This document shows positions 1 through 8,391 of a stretch of DNA of 38,637 nucleotides, piece after piece (within the stretch, counting starts at the first letter, position 1; every line of letters begins with the position of its first letter). The stretch comes from an uncultured Clostridia bacterium (lineage in GTDB: Bacteria; Bacillota; Clostridia; Christensenellales; UBA1242). Under the pieces are notes generated by a model. It saw nothing but the letters and a program-made list of their open reading frames with translations, was not told the DNA's origin and did no database searches. A program made the position numbers and the translations under genes. The DNA lies in contig CALWEZ010000041.1 of assembly GCA_944377455.1 (NCBI GenBank), positions 1-38,637 on the forward strand, read 5' to 3'.

Positions 1-489
1 AAATTAAAAGAAGCGGTTGCAAGTTATAACAAAATTCCTGTTTCTCAAATAAATTTGTCGCTTAAAGGAAGTGCTGAATTATTTTTTGACCCAGATTTTA
101 AAAATTACAGAGAAATCGTTTATTCCCTAAAGAGATATCCTAGAAGATTTGTTAAAGTTATGGCTTCTCTTACATCTCAAGAAAACAACTTAAAAATATC
201 AATTTCTCCATATGATATTTGTGACTTTTTAATGGATAATGAAAACCTTTTTTCAACAGATGGCAGTTTAAATAATAATTTACAAATTGAAAATGGTTTT
301 GGTGAGAGTGGGGGAAAATGTGTGTTACGCACCAAAATTTCCTTTGCTCCCGAATGTATAGAAAATGTGTCCATCAACTTTCATCCTGATCAACTTGCTT
401 ATTTTGATTATGAAGATAAGGAAAGTTATGAAGTTTTAAGGCCTGCTCTTATTGACTATTTAGAAAAGCAATCAAAAGAAAAAGAATAA
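1..489 (+). CDS. C-terminal part of an unknown protein, cut by the left window edge
   Basis: The frame is open from base 1, so the TTG at 55 is probably internal and the true start lies outside the window. About 162 residues are visible. They are soluble, with no membrane segment, signal peptide or catalytic motif that I recognise, and end in a charged Lys/Glu tail. An internal stretch after GGKCVLRTKISF looks like beta structure. A terminator hairpin follows 40 bases after the stop, so this is the last gene of its transcript. I do not recognise the family; the upstream part would be needed to place it. Confidence 0.6.
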   Translation, partial: KLKEAVASYNKIPVSQINLSLKGSAELFFDPDFKNYREIVYSLKRYPRRFVKVMASLTSQENNLKISISPYDICDFLMDNENLFSTDGSLNNNLQIENGFGESGGKCVLRTKISFAPECIENVSINFHPDQLAYFDYEDKESYEVLRPALIDYLEKQSKEKE

Positions 490-529
490 TAAAATGACAT
501 ATGTTAGCCTGTAATTTTTCAAACTAATT

Positions 530-571
530 AAAAAAGGAGTTTTGCTAATGAAAGGCATAGCTCCTTTTTTT
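530..571. terminator. Bidirectional rho-independent terminator
   Basis: A stem of AAAAAAGGAG (530-539) with CTCCTTTTTT (561-570) and a loop of about 21 bases has a T run on either strand. It sits between two convergent genes, the partial gene on + and the S41 peptidase on -, and can serve both. Confidence 0.75.
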
Positions 572-626
572 GTTAATTCTGCTAATTTCAGATTTTACTA
601 ACCCTGCTCTTTTTTTGCTTTATAAT

Positions 627-1793
627 TTAATTCTTTTCTTTTTCAATATCAAAATTTTTGTTGATGTAGTCAATGGCAACGGTCAAGGTTTTGTCGGTTT
701 TGTTTTCAATATCTTTTGCTGTCAATGGCACCTCAATGTCAGGCTTAATCGCGCCCGGAGTTTTGAACACATCACTGAAATCGAAAAACTTTTCAGTGTA
801 ACTGACAATTAGATCATCACTTAGTTCAATCTTGCCAGAACTTTGCCCGAAACGAATATTCCCCTGCCCAAGCGGTTGACCGATGAGCGTTGTGTTTAGA
901 ATTGTTTTTGCGTAGCGCACCGCCCAAGTCCCCGAAGAAAAAACTCTGTTGTCTGTCAGTGTCACGCCGGTAATGTTGTTCTCGTTTAGATATCTTAACA
1001 GCGGTTTAATTATCTCCGAATCGCCACCCGGATTTCCGCGCACATCAAAGATATAGTGTTTTATGTTTTTCGTTTCGATTGTATTTTCGACTTCTTCAAA
1101 AAAATTTTCAATTTCACTTTTAAAATTCGCATCGCAAGTTAGATAGTTTATCTTTATGAAATTTGGCCCAATAACCGAATAACTATATGGTTTCTCATTT
1201 GGCAAGTCATATGGTGGAAAACATTTCTTAAAGTCAAACCATTCTTGCGTGATGTCGACCTTTAATTTTTGCCCATTTTTTAGTTCGATTGAAGAATAGT
1301 CGATGCCTAAAATATCATAAAGTGTGGTCCTGTTCAAGTAATTACATAGTTGCACCGAAAGCCACTCGCTTGTTTCATAACAAATATACTCGCTCATAGC
1401 CTTACATACTTCATTGACAGGCTTACCACCAATTTTTACCACTTCCAAAAGTTTTCCATCACAGATGGCATAAACTTTGTTATTGATATGCAAAAGGTGC
1501 TGACTTAAATATTTTCTTTTTTCACTTTCGCCTTTGTATCTCACACTTAGGTGCGCATTATGAAACATGGCGCACATCTTCACTAGATACCCATAAAACT
1601 TTTCCGTGGGAACATTGTCAATATTGCCTAAACCCGCAACATACTCATCAACACACTTGTTGATTTCGATTTGTTTATCAATAAATTCTTCGCCCATGTT
1701 TCTGCTCTGCAAAAGCGAAAGCGATTTCTCTTTAATGATGTTTGCACTTTGAACCAACTGTTCAGTCTGCGTTAAACCCCTTAAATCTTCCAT
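627..1793 (-). CDS. S41 family (tricorn/CtpA-like) serine peptidase
   Basis: This 388-residue protein has the S41 core: IFDVRGNPGG near residues 248-256, the nucleophile loop VFSSGTW (Ser286/Ser287) and a GQPLGQG strand near 305-311. In C-terminal processing peptidases the last motif carries the catalytic lysine (GKG); here it is Gln310. A possible alternative base is His81 in NAHLSV, which resembles the D-x-H-T/S motif of tricorn-like S41B members. No PDZ domain, signal peptide or membrane helix is visible, so it is probably cytoplasmic, unlike CtpA. There is no ribosome binding site. A consensus promoter lies so close to the ATG that the mRNA should be leaderless. Family assignment is firm; activity and substrate are unknown. 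Confidence 0.85.
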   Translation of the reverse strand: MEDLRGLTQTEQLVQSANIIKEKSLSLLQSRNMGEEFIDKQIEINKCVDEYVAGLGNIDNVPTEKFYGYLVKMCAMFHNAHLSVRYKGESEKRKYLSQHLLHINNKVYAICDGKLLEVVKIGGKPVNEVCKAMSEYICYETSEWLSVQLCNYLNRTTLYDILGIDYSSIELKNGQKLKVDITQEWFDFKKCFPPYDLPNEKPYSYSVIGPNFIKINYLTCDANFKSEIENFFEEVENTIETKNIKHYIFDVRGNPGGDSEIIKPLLRYLNENNITGVTLTDNRVFSSGTWAVRYAKTILNTTLIGQPLGQGNIRFGQSSGKIELSDDLIVSYTEKFFDFSDVFKTPGAIKPDIEVPLTAKDIENKTDKTLTVAIDYINKNFDIEKEKN

Positions 1794-1799
1794 AAATTT

Positions 1800-1828
1800 A
1801 TTATATCACAATACATTTTGTATGTCAA
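1800..1828 (-). promoter_or_regulatory. Consensus SigA promoter of the S41 peptidase, predicted leaderless
   Basis: On the minus strand TTGACA (1828-1823), a 17-base spacer and TATAAT (1805-1800) match the consensus at every position. Only six bases (1799-1794) separate the -10 box from the ATG at 1793, so transcription should begin at or next to the start codon. Confidence 0.85.
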
Positions 1829-1882
1829 ATTACAAAATTCTTTCGATTTTTTCGCCTAATACACTTTTTCGCATACAAAAGT

Positions 1883-1906
1883 AAAAAAATCACGGCTTGG
1901 CCGTGA
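1883..1906 (-). terminator. Terminator of the pta-ackA-rpmF operon
   Basis: Minus-strand stem TCACGGC / GCCGTGA (1906-1900 with 1896-1890) has a 3-base loop and is followed by seven T residues. It lies just after the rpmF stop codon. Confidence 0.9.
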
Positions 1907-1910
1907 AATT

Positions 1911-2102
1911 TTATTTTTTCTTTTTCTTATCTTCAACAACAGTTTCGTTTTTATAAGTTCCACAATTTTTGCAAACCTTGTGTGGTGCTTTAAGTTCGTG
2001 ACATTTTGGGCACTCAACAAGTGTAACTGCTTCTGCCTTAAAATTTGCAGAGTTTCTTGTGTTTCTTCTCTGTTTTGAAACCTTACCCTTTGGAACAGCC
2101 AT
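1911..2102 (-). CDS. rpmF: 50S ribosomal protein L32
   Basis: The 63-residue protein begins MAVPKGKVSKQRRNTRNS, the standard start of bacterial L32. It has the two zinc-binding cysteine pairs CPKC and CKNC at about residues 31-34 and 44-47, then a lysine-rich tail. An AAGGAG site lies a few bases before the ATG. It is the last gene of pta-ackA-rpmF. In many Bacillota rpmF follows a DUF177/YceD gene; here no such gene is present and ackA lies directly upstream. The four-cysteine (zinc-bound) form is intact, so this is not the zinc-independent paralogue. Confidence 0.97.
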   Translation of the reverse strand: MAVPKGKVSKQRRNTRNSANFKAEAVTLVECPKCHELKAPHKVCKNCGTYKNETVVEDKKKKK

Positions 2103-2176
2103 TTTTCTTCTCCTTTTAGTAAATTTCTAAGTTTTTGCTTTAATATTTTATACCATAAAACTCAATTTGTCAAGTT

Positions 2177-3388
2177 TTATTTAGACTTTTTTAATTTTTT
2201 TACAATTTCCTTGGTGTCGCGTGCCATCATAAGTTCTTCATCGGTTGGAATGACATAGACTTTAATCTTGGAATTCTTCGCCGAAATAAGTTCAATTTGT
2301 CCGCGTTTGAAGTTGTTGTTCTTCTCTTTGTCAAGCACAATACCGAGAGTTTCCATATTCTCTAGTATCTGCTCGCGCGCTTCCTTGCTATTTTCACCGA
2401 TACCGCCTGTGAACACAATGGCATCCGTGCCGTTTAAAACAGCAAGATATGAGCCGATATATTTTTTAACGGAATATGCAAGAAGGCCAAGTGCAAGTTG
2501 CGCCCTTTTATTTCCACCTTCTGCTGCTTTAGTGGTTTCTCTATGGTCACTTGAAACGCCAGAAACACCCAAAAGTCCACACTCCTTATTGAGATAATTT
2601 AAAACCTCGTCAACGGTTTGTTTTTTGTGTGAGCATAAAAATTGCACAACAGTTGGGTCGATATCGCCCGAGCGCGTTCCCATAACAACGCCTTGAAGTG
2701 GAGTGAGCCCCATGGAAGTGTCCACACTTTTGCCGTTTTTGATTGCAGTGATTGATGAACCATTGCCGATATGGCAAGTGATGGCATTGACATCTTTAAC
2801 ATCTTTCTTTAACACTTTTGCAAGTTCTTGCACAACATATCTATGACTTGTGCCGTGAGCGCCATATCTTCTTACATGATATTTCTCATAATCTTCATAC
2901 TTAATCGCATACATGAACGCTTTTTCAGGCATGGTTGTGTGGAAAGCGGTGTCAAATACAGCGACCTCTGGAACTTTTGGCATAACCTTTTTGCAAGCGC
3001 GCATGCAAAGAACGTGAGCAGGATTGTGAAGTGGAGCCATTTCAGAAAGTTTGTCGATTTGGTCGATAACCTTATCGTCGATTAAAGTGCTTTCTTTAAA
3101 AATCCAACCGCCCATAACTACGCGGTGACCGATAGCGTTAATCTCATCAAAACTCTTAATCACGCCGTTCTTCTTGTCCACCAAAATGTCAAGCACCTTT
3201 TTGATGGCTTCTTCGTGGTTTTTAGCGCCTTTATAAATCTCTTCTTTTCCGTCATGCTTATAGGAAATAAATGGGTCACTTAGTCCTATCTTTTCGCAAT
3301 TTCCTTTTGCAATAACCTTTTCTTTGTCCATATCAAGAAGTTGATATTTTAATGACGAACTTCCTGCGTTTACAATCAATATATTCAT
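2177..3388 (-). CDS. ackA: Acetate kinase
   Basis: Converts acetyl phosphate and ADP to acetate and ATP, the energy-yielding last step of acetate fermentation. The 403-residue length is normal. The N-terminus reads MNILIVNAGSSSLKYQLLD. Other signatures are the catalytic region VFDTAFHTTMP near residue 145, the GAHGTSHRYV loop, CHIGNGSSITAI and the C-terminal FTGGIGENS nucleotide loop. The start lies 11 bases after the pta stop and its AAGGAG site overlaps the end of pta, so the two genes are co-transcribed and probably translationally linked. Confidence 0.98.
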   Translation of the reverse strand: MNILIVNAGSSSLKYQLLDMDKEKVIAKGNCEKIGLSDPFISYKHDGKEEIYKGAKNHEEAIKKVLDILVDKKNGVIKSFDEINAIGHRVVMGGWIFKESTLIDDKVIDQIDKLSEMAPLHNPAHVLCMRACKKVMPKVPEVAVFDTAFHTTMPEKAFMYAIKYEDYEKYHVRRYGAHGTSHRYVVQELAKVLKKDVKDVNAITCHIGNGSSITAIKNGKSVDTSMGLTPLQGVVMGTRSGDIDPTVVQFLCSHKKQTVDEVLNYLNKECGLLGVSGVSSDHRETTKAAEGGNKRAQLALGLLAYSVKKYIGSYLAVLNGTDAIVFTGGIGENSKEAREQILENMETLGIVLDKEKNNNFKRGQIELISAKNSKIKVYVIPTDEELMMARDTKEIVKKLKKSK

Positions 3389-3399
3389 CTTTTTCTCCT

Positions 3400-4389
3400 T
3401 TATTTTTTCTCATCGTCGCACTGCAGTGCTGTTATCACGCTGAGCATCACAATATCGTTAACATTGCATCCGCGCGATAAGTCGTTCACTGGCTTTTTAA
3501 GGTTTTGTAATATCGGACCAATCGCGTTAAGTCCGCCGATATATTGCGTAACCTTATAGCAAATATTCCCCGCGTTGATGTCTGGGAAGATAAGCACATT
3601 CGCATCGCCCTTAATCTCGCTGTTCGGCGCTTTATGCTCGGAAACGCTCTTCACCATGGCAGCATCAAACTGAATTTCGCCGTCGGCAAGCACATCCTTA
3701 TTCTTTTTCTTAAAGATTTCATACGCCTCGCGCACTTTGGTCACATCCTCGCTCTTTGCACTGCCCTTTGTGGAGTAGGAAAGAAACGCCACCTTCGGCT
3801 CTCCAATTTTAAACGCCTTCGCACTCTCCACACTTGCTTCAGCAATCGCCGACAAGGTTTCCGCATCAGGTTTTTCAATAACTCCGCAGTCGGACAGGAT
3901 GAGCGCCTTACCATTTAAAAACTTGTTGTCGCCATACACCAAAAAGCAGGACGAAACAGGATTTTTGTTCTTCGCCTTGATGATTTGAAGTGCTGGTCTC
4001 ACAGTGTTGCCTGTTGGCGCTTCCGCACCTGCCACCATGCCGTCAGCATATCCGCATTCAACTAAGAGCGTTGCAAAGTAGTATGGGTCCTTTTCAAGTT
4101 CATCCGCCTCTTCTATCGTCATGCCCTTTTTCTTGCGCTTTTCATAGAGAGTTTTGACCAATTTCTTTCTGTCTGGGAAGGTCACAGGGTTGACAATGTC
4201 AAACTTTTCCATGCTCTTATCTCTTAAAATAAGCGCGCTTGCATCGCCCACAAGAAGCACCTTACAAATTTTCTTTTTCTGCAAAATCTTAACCGCTTCA
4301 AGCGTTCTATCTGAAAAACTTACCTCTGGAAAGACGATTGTTTTTTGCCTACGCTTTGCCTCTTTTATTAAATCTTTAACCTTAAACAT
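3400..4389 (-). CDS. pta: Phosphate acetyltransferase (short form)
   Basis: Makes acetyl phosphate from acetyl-CoA and phosphate, feeding acetate kinase directly downstream. The 329-residue size matches the short, single-domain Pta of Bacillota and lacks the N-terminal regulatory domains of the E. coli enzyme. Recognisable stretches are IVFPEVSFSDRTLEAV near the N-terminus, the DGMVAGAEAPTGNTVRPALQ segment near residue 135 and LIFPDINAGNICYKVTQYIG near 270. A GGAG site precedes the ATG. It is the first gene of pta-ackA-rpmF, driven by the promoter at 4452-4480. Confidence 0.97.
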   Translation of the reverse strand: MFKVKDLIKEAKRRQKTIVFPEVSFSDRTLEAVKILQKKKICKVLLVGDASALILRDKSMEKFDIVNPVTFPDRKKLVKTLYEKRKKKGMTIEEADELEKDPYYFATLLVECGYADGMVAGAEAPTGNTVRPALQIIKAKNKNPVSSCFLVYGDNKFLNGKALILSDCGVIEKPDAETLSAIAEASVESAKAFKIGEPKVAFLSYSTKGSAKSEDVTKVREAYEIFKKKNKDVLADGEIQFDAAMVKSVSEHKAPNSEIKGDANVLIFPDINAGNICYKVTQYIGGLNAIGPILQNLKKPVNDLSRGCNVNDIVMLSVITALQCDDEKK

Positions 4390-4451
4390 ATTTTCTCCGC
4401 TTCTTTTTTTCTTAAATTAAAAATAAAATATATTTGTTAGATATATTTTTC

Positions 4452-4480
4452 ATTATAAGAGTTGATTAGAAAATTGTCAA
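4452..4480 (-). promoter_or_regulatory. SigA promoter of pta-ackA-rpmF
   Basis: Minus strand: TTGACA (4480-4475), 17-base spacer, TATAAT (4457-4452), a full consensus match, giving a leader of roughly 55 bases before pta. It lies in the gap shared with the divergent ylbJ-like gene. Confidence 0.88.
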
Positions 4481-4497
4481 ATAAAAAAGGAGTTATT

Positions 4498-5646
4498 TTG
4501 AAAAATCTTTATTTAAAACTAAAAAACGACAACCTTTCAAAGATGATTTTGTCGGCACTTATCATCTTTTTCATTTTGAATATGATAGTAAGCCCAGCAA
4601 AATTTATCGCACAAGGATTAAATGGCATAAGCGCATGGGCATTCAATGTGCTTCCAAGCGTGCTTCCCTTTATGTTCTTCACAAAAGCGCTTTCTTCGCT
4701 CGGACAAATGGAAAAACTAACTCGCCCTTTTCAGCGAGTCACAAAAACGCTCTTTAACACCCCGCCGATTTCCTTCTACACCTTCTTCATGGCGATACTC
4801 TCTGGCTATCCTGTCGGCTCAAAGATGATTGCGGACCTATACATGCAAGGCAAAATCACCAAAGATGAAGCCTTCAGGATGTCCGCCTTTTGCTCGACAT
4901 CAGGGCCGATGTTTATAATCGGAGCGGTTGGCGTCTCGATGTTTAAAAGTTCCATTATCGGCTACATTCTCTTCATCTCACATGTTCTTTCCGCCTTTTT
5001 AAACGGACTTATCTACCGAAAACTTGGCTGTAAAGATAAAAAAGATAGACAAAACAAAAAGGATAAATCGCATATAGAAAAAATCGCAAATCAAAACGAA
5101 AATGATAACATAAGCATTAAATCATGCTCCACCAAACAAAATAATGACAATTTTCAAGTTGAAAATGTTGTTGATAAACAAGGCGAAAATGACAACATAA
5201 GCACTGAAATAGACACACAAAATGAAAATATGAAATTTCAAACTAATAAAGAAAACAAAACTACAAAAGCTCCTGATATCAGCGAAATAGTCCTTTCTTC
5301 GACGCTCGCCATACTGTCAGTCGGTTGCATAATCACAATATTTTTTATCATTATCGAATGCCTATCACCTATCTTCAATCTCTTCCCAGAAAATATCTCC
5401 GTCTTTCTTGAAGGCGCTATAGAAATAACAAAGGGCTGTTTGAGTTTATCGGTGTTACCAAATGTCAAACTCGCCGTGGTTCTAGCAAGTTTCGTGATAA
5501 GTTTTGGCGGAATATCCACCCTTCTTCAATCTTTAACCATGCTTCAACAGGTGAAAATGCCAGTCAAACTTTTCGCCATTCAAAAATTCACACACGCTCT
5601 ACTCTCCGCGCTCATCTCAACAATTTTAGTGCTGATTTTTATGTAA
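4498..5646 (+). CDS. ylbJ: YlbJ-like integral membrane protein (sporulation family)
   Basis: The conserved parts match the YlbJ family of nucleoside-recognition (Gate) membrane proteins: WAFNVLPSVLPFMFF, then SGYPVGSKMIADLYMQGK, SAFCSTSGPMFIIGAVGV and a final helix set near residues 265-380. YlbJ is needed for spore cortex formation in Bacillus subtilis; its transported substrate is not established. The longest frame opens at TTG 4462, but AAGGAG (4487-4492) five bases before TTG 4498 sets the start there, giving 382 residues. Odd feature: about 85 hydrophilic Asn/Glu/Lys-rich residues (near 178-262) with repeated ENDNIS units split the two halves. Paralogues outside sporulation exist, so the gene name is tentative. 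Confidence 0.78.
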   Translation: MKNLYLKLKNDNLSKMILSALIIFFILNMIVSPAKFIAQGLNGISAWAFNVLPSVLPFMFFTKALSSLGQMEKLTRPFQRVTKTLFNTPPISFYTFFMAILSGYPVGSKMIADLYMQGKITKDEAFRMSAFCSTSGPMFIIGAVGVSMFKSSIIGYILFISHVLSAFLNGLIYRKLGCKDKKDRQNKKDKSHIEKIANQNENDNISIKSCSTKQNNDNFQVENVVDKQGENDNISTEIDTQNENMKFQTNKENKTTKAPDISEIVLSSTLAILSVGCIITIFFIIIECLSPIFNLFPENISVFLEGAIEITKGCLSLSVLPNVKLAVVLASFVISFGGISTLLQSLTMLQQVKMPVKLFAIQKFTHALLSALISTILVLIFM

Positions 5647-5674
5647 AAAAGGACGATGTCAACTGGCACCGCCC
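5645..5674 (-). terminator. Terminator downstream of degV
   Basis: Read on the minus strand, GGGCGGTG (5674-5667) pairs fully with CATCGTCC (5658-5651) when two G-U pairs are allowed, and six T residues follow. On the plus strand those two pairs become A-C mismatches, so it works for degV rather than for ylbJ, whose stop codon it overlaps. Confidence 0.7.
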
Positions 5675-5774
5675 TATTTTTATCAAAATAGTTATAACTT
5701 AGTAATTTAAATTCATATTGTTATATTAATATAACAATCCTTTTTCCAAAAACTTACGCAAAAATGCTTTCAAA

Positions 5775-6653
5775 CTAATCTTTCTTATAGAAATGGTATC
5801 CGCCGACTGCAAGCACTCTTGGTCCTGTGTGCGTGGCGATCGAAAGTGACAATGGGTCAACATAGGTGAAAGGAATATTTGGAAATTCTTTGATTAACTC
5901 TTGCTTGAAGATTTCAGCGTTTTCATCGTTAGTGGTGTGAGCAACTGCAATCGCAAATTCGCCCGCCTGAACGTATTTTGCGAAGTGCGTTTCAATGTCC
6001 TTTTTAAGTGCAGAAATCATCTTCTTTTTTGCCGCCTTGATGTTGGTCACCATAGCAAACTTATCAAGTTTTCCGCCTTGGATGGTCAAAATTGGCTTAA
6101 TATTCAAAACCGTTCCTATTGCTGCTGCAGCCGGTGTCACCCTACCGCCCTGTTTAAGATATTTAAGCGTGTCAACAACAAGGTAGATTGTGGAATTTAA
6201 ACCATCATTTTCAAGGTATTCCTTAATCTCTTTTGCGTCAAGTCCGTCATTTATCATTTTCATAGCGTCAAAAATGGAGGCTTTTGATGTGATAGAAATA
6301 CGCTTGTTGTCAACCACAAACACTTTGTCTGGAAATTGCTCTTCCGCAAACTTTTGCGCGGTTTCACAAGACTGACTCAGCGCACTTGACATTGGAAAGT
6401 GCAGAACTTGGTCGTTCGTCTTTAAGAGTTCGCTCCAAAGGTCTACGATTTCATTGATATTAGGTTGAGAAGTTGTAATTCTCACGCCCTCTCGTTGCAA
6501 GCGATAAAATTCCTCTTGCTTTAAATCCACTTCTTCATATAAAACATCCTCGCCAATAATGAATGGCATAGGCACAACGCTTATTCCAAGATGTTTGCCT
6601 TCCTTTGGCGTGATACCACTGTTACTGTCAACAACGACTGCAATTTTTTTCAT
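5775..6653 (-). CDS. DegV family fatty-acid-binding protein
   Basis: DegV proteins bind a long-chain fatty acid and, in the FakB subgroup, present it to the kinase FakA for phosphorylation before phospholipid synthesis. The 292 residues begin KKIAVVVDSNSGIT, followed by the domain-1 motif RITTSQPN, FPMSSALSQSCETAQ near residue 85, KYLKQGGRVTPAAAAIG near 165-180 and LNIKPILTIQGG. These are the standard DegV landmarks. It is a single-gene transcript with AAGGAG before the ATG. No fakA gene is in this window. Confidence 0.93.
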   Translation of the reverse strand: MKKIAVVVDSNSGITPKEGKHLGISVVPMPFIIGEDVLYEEVDLKQEEFYRLQREGVRITTSQPNINEIVDLWSELLKTNDQVLHFPMSSALSQSCETAQKFAEEQFPDKVFVVDNKRISITSKASIFDAMKMINDGLDAKEIKEYLENDGLNSTIYLVVDTLKYLKQGGRVTPAAAAIGTVLNIKPILTIQGGKLDKFAMVTNIKAAKKKMISALKKDIETHFAKYVQAGEFAIAVAHTTNDENAEIFKQELIKEFPNIPFTYVDPLSLSIATHTGPRVLAVGGYHFYKKD

Positions 6654-6685
6654 ATTTATCTCCTTTTATATTTATCCCATGAAGC

Positions 6686-6714
6686 ATTATACATCATATC
6701 AAATTATATTCCAA
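6686..6714 (-). promoter_or_regulatory. SigA promoter of degV
   Basis: Minus strand TTGGAA (6714-6709), 17 bases, TATAAT (6691-6686), about 30 bases before the ATG, with AAGGAG in between. Confidence 0.7.
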
Positions 6715-6767
6715 ACAATTTACAAAAATAATTAAAGAAATATAAAGTTAAAAAATTTTAACTAACC

Positions 6768-8255
6768 TCATCCTAAAGGATGTTTTGGAAGCCCTGGCAT
6801 CAAGTTGATTTTTCCGCATAACGCCACCACAAAACCTGCGCCGTTTTTAAGTTGTAAATCTTGCACTTTAAGTGTTTTGCTAGTCTTATCTTTCTCGTCA
6901 ATAAGCGCATACTGACTTTTCGCAATAATCACTTCATAGTTTTTGGCGTATTTTTTGTATTTTTGAAGTTTCTCGCTTGCGACACTTGAAAATTCCACAT
7001 TTTCTGCGCCATAAACATTCTTTGCGACACACTCAATCTTCTCTTTAATTGTTGCGTTAAGCGGATAAGCGAATTTAAGTTTGGTCTTTTTGATATTTTC
7101 AAGTAACACCTTTGCAAATTCCTCACATCCCGCTCCGCCCTTTTCAAAAGGATAGCATATAAAGCATGGCGTAGGGCAATCATTTTTAAACCTTTCAATC
7201 TCCTTCTCATCATCGCCTGCGAAATGATTGATGGCGACTACGCAAGGCTTATTGAACACCTTTTCTATGGTATCGATATGTTTGAGTAAGTTCTCTCTTC
7301 CATGCTCCTTTAACGCTTTCATGGTGACCACTAAAACAACTGCCGTCACATCAAGTTTCGCCTTTCGGCATTTCAAATCAAAAAACTTTTCCGCGCCCAA
7401 ATCTGCGCCAAAACCTGCTTCTGTGATGACATAGTCCGAGTGCGAAAGAGCGGTCTTTGTGGCAATAACGCTGTTTGTGCCTTGCGCGATATTCGCAAAA
7501 GGTCCACCATGCACAAAACACGGAGTGCCTTCCGCCGTCTGCACTAAATTTGGATAGATGGCATCCTTCAAAATCTTCATAAGTGAACCGACCACATTTA
7601 ATTCTCTCGCGTAAACAAATTCGCCCTTGCTATTTTCGCCGATTATGATGTTTCCAAGCCGTTTTTCAAGTTCCTTTTCGCTTTCCGATAGGCACAAAAT
7701 CGCCATAATTTCGCTCGCTGGCGTAATCACAAAATTTTCCTTTCGCGGATGATTATTTTTCAACTTTTCTTCATTAATCGTGATTTCTCGAAGTGCCCTA
7801 TCGTTGATGTCCATACATCGCGGAAAAACCACCTTTTGAATGTCAAGTTCGTTGCTGTGGTATATATGGTTGTCGATATTCGCGCAGAGTAGATTGTTCG
7901 CCGCGGTAACTCTATGCATGTCGCCAGTGAAGTGTAAGTTGATGTCATCTGACGGCACAATAACCGCCTTGCCACCACCAGTTGCTCCACCCTTCATGCC
8001 AAAGGTCGGTCCAAGTGAAGGTTCGCGTAAAGCAAGCGAGACACTTTCGTCTAAACGACTCAGTGCGTCGGCAAGCCCGATTGAAACTGTCGTTTTCCCT
8101 TCCCCGCTCTTAGTCGGCGTCATGGCAGTCACTAAAATCAATTTGCCCTTTGGAGCAAATTTTAAATTTCGAATTTTCGCCTTATATCTTCCATAGCACT
8201 CCAAATCTTCGCCACGTATGCCAAGTGTTTTTGCAATTTCAACAATATCTTTCAT
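6768..8255 (-). CDS. fhs: Formate-tetrahydrofolate ligase, short C-terminus
   Basis: ATP-dependent formation of 10-formyl-THF from formate, the entry to one-carbon metabolism. The P-loop TPTKSGEGKTTVSIGLADAL (near residues 47-66), LREPSLGPTFGMKGGATGGG (near 78-97) and HFTGDMHRVTAANNLL (near 110) are all conserved, as is MPGLPKHP at the very end. Most family members have about 555-560 residues and continue some 20 residues past MPGLPK; this one stops two residues after KHP and has 495 in all. A GGGAGG site precedes the ATG. No other Wood-Ljungdahl gene is nearby, so the role is probably folate charging for purine and fMet synthesis. Confidence 0.96.
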   Translation of the reverse strand: MKDIVEIAKTLGIRGEDLECYGRYKAKIRNLKFAPKGKLILVTAMTPTKSGEGKTTVSIGLADALSRLDESVSLALREPSLGPTFGMKGGATGGGKAVIVPSDDINLHFTGDMHRVTAANNLLCANIDNHIYHSNELDIQKVVFPRCMDINDRALREITINEEKLKNNHPRKENFVITPASEIMAILCLSESEKELEKRLGNIIIGENSKGEFVYARELNVVGSLMKILKDAIYPNLVQTAEGTPCFVHGGPFANIAQGTNSVIATKTALSHSDYVITEAGFGADLGAEKFFDLKCRKAKLDVTAVVLVVTMKALKEHGRENLLKHIDTIEKVFNKPCVVAINHFAGDDEKEIERFKNDCPTPCFICYPFEKGGAGCEEFAKVLLENIKKTKLKFAYPLNATIKEKIECVAKNVYGAENVEFSSVASEKLQKYKKYAKNYEVIIAKSQYALIDEKDKTSKTLKVQDLQLKNGAGFVVALCGKINLMPGLPKHPLG

Positions 8256-8391
8256 TTACCCTCCCTAAATATTAAAGTGTATTTTCGTTAAAAAGTTACG
8301 CCTACATTAAGTTGTTACATCTAGATTTTTCTAATTTAATTTGCATCTTTCAACATAAGATGTAAGCCACAAACATATACCACAAATCGTC

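Noticed and set aside
2599-2802. Open frames antisense to or shifted within ackA, pta, fhs and other genes
   Set aside because: They lie inside strongly conserved genes, lack ribosome binding sites and give no recognisable protein; they are shadows of the real coding frames.
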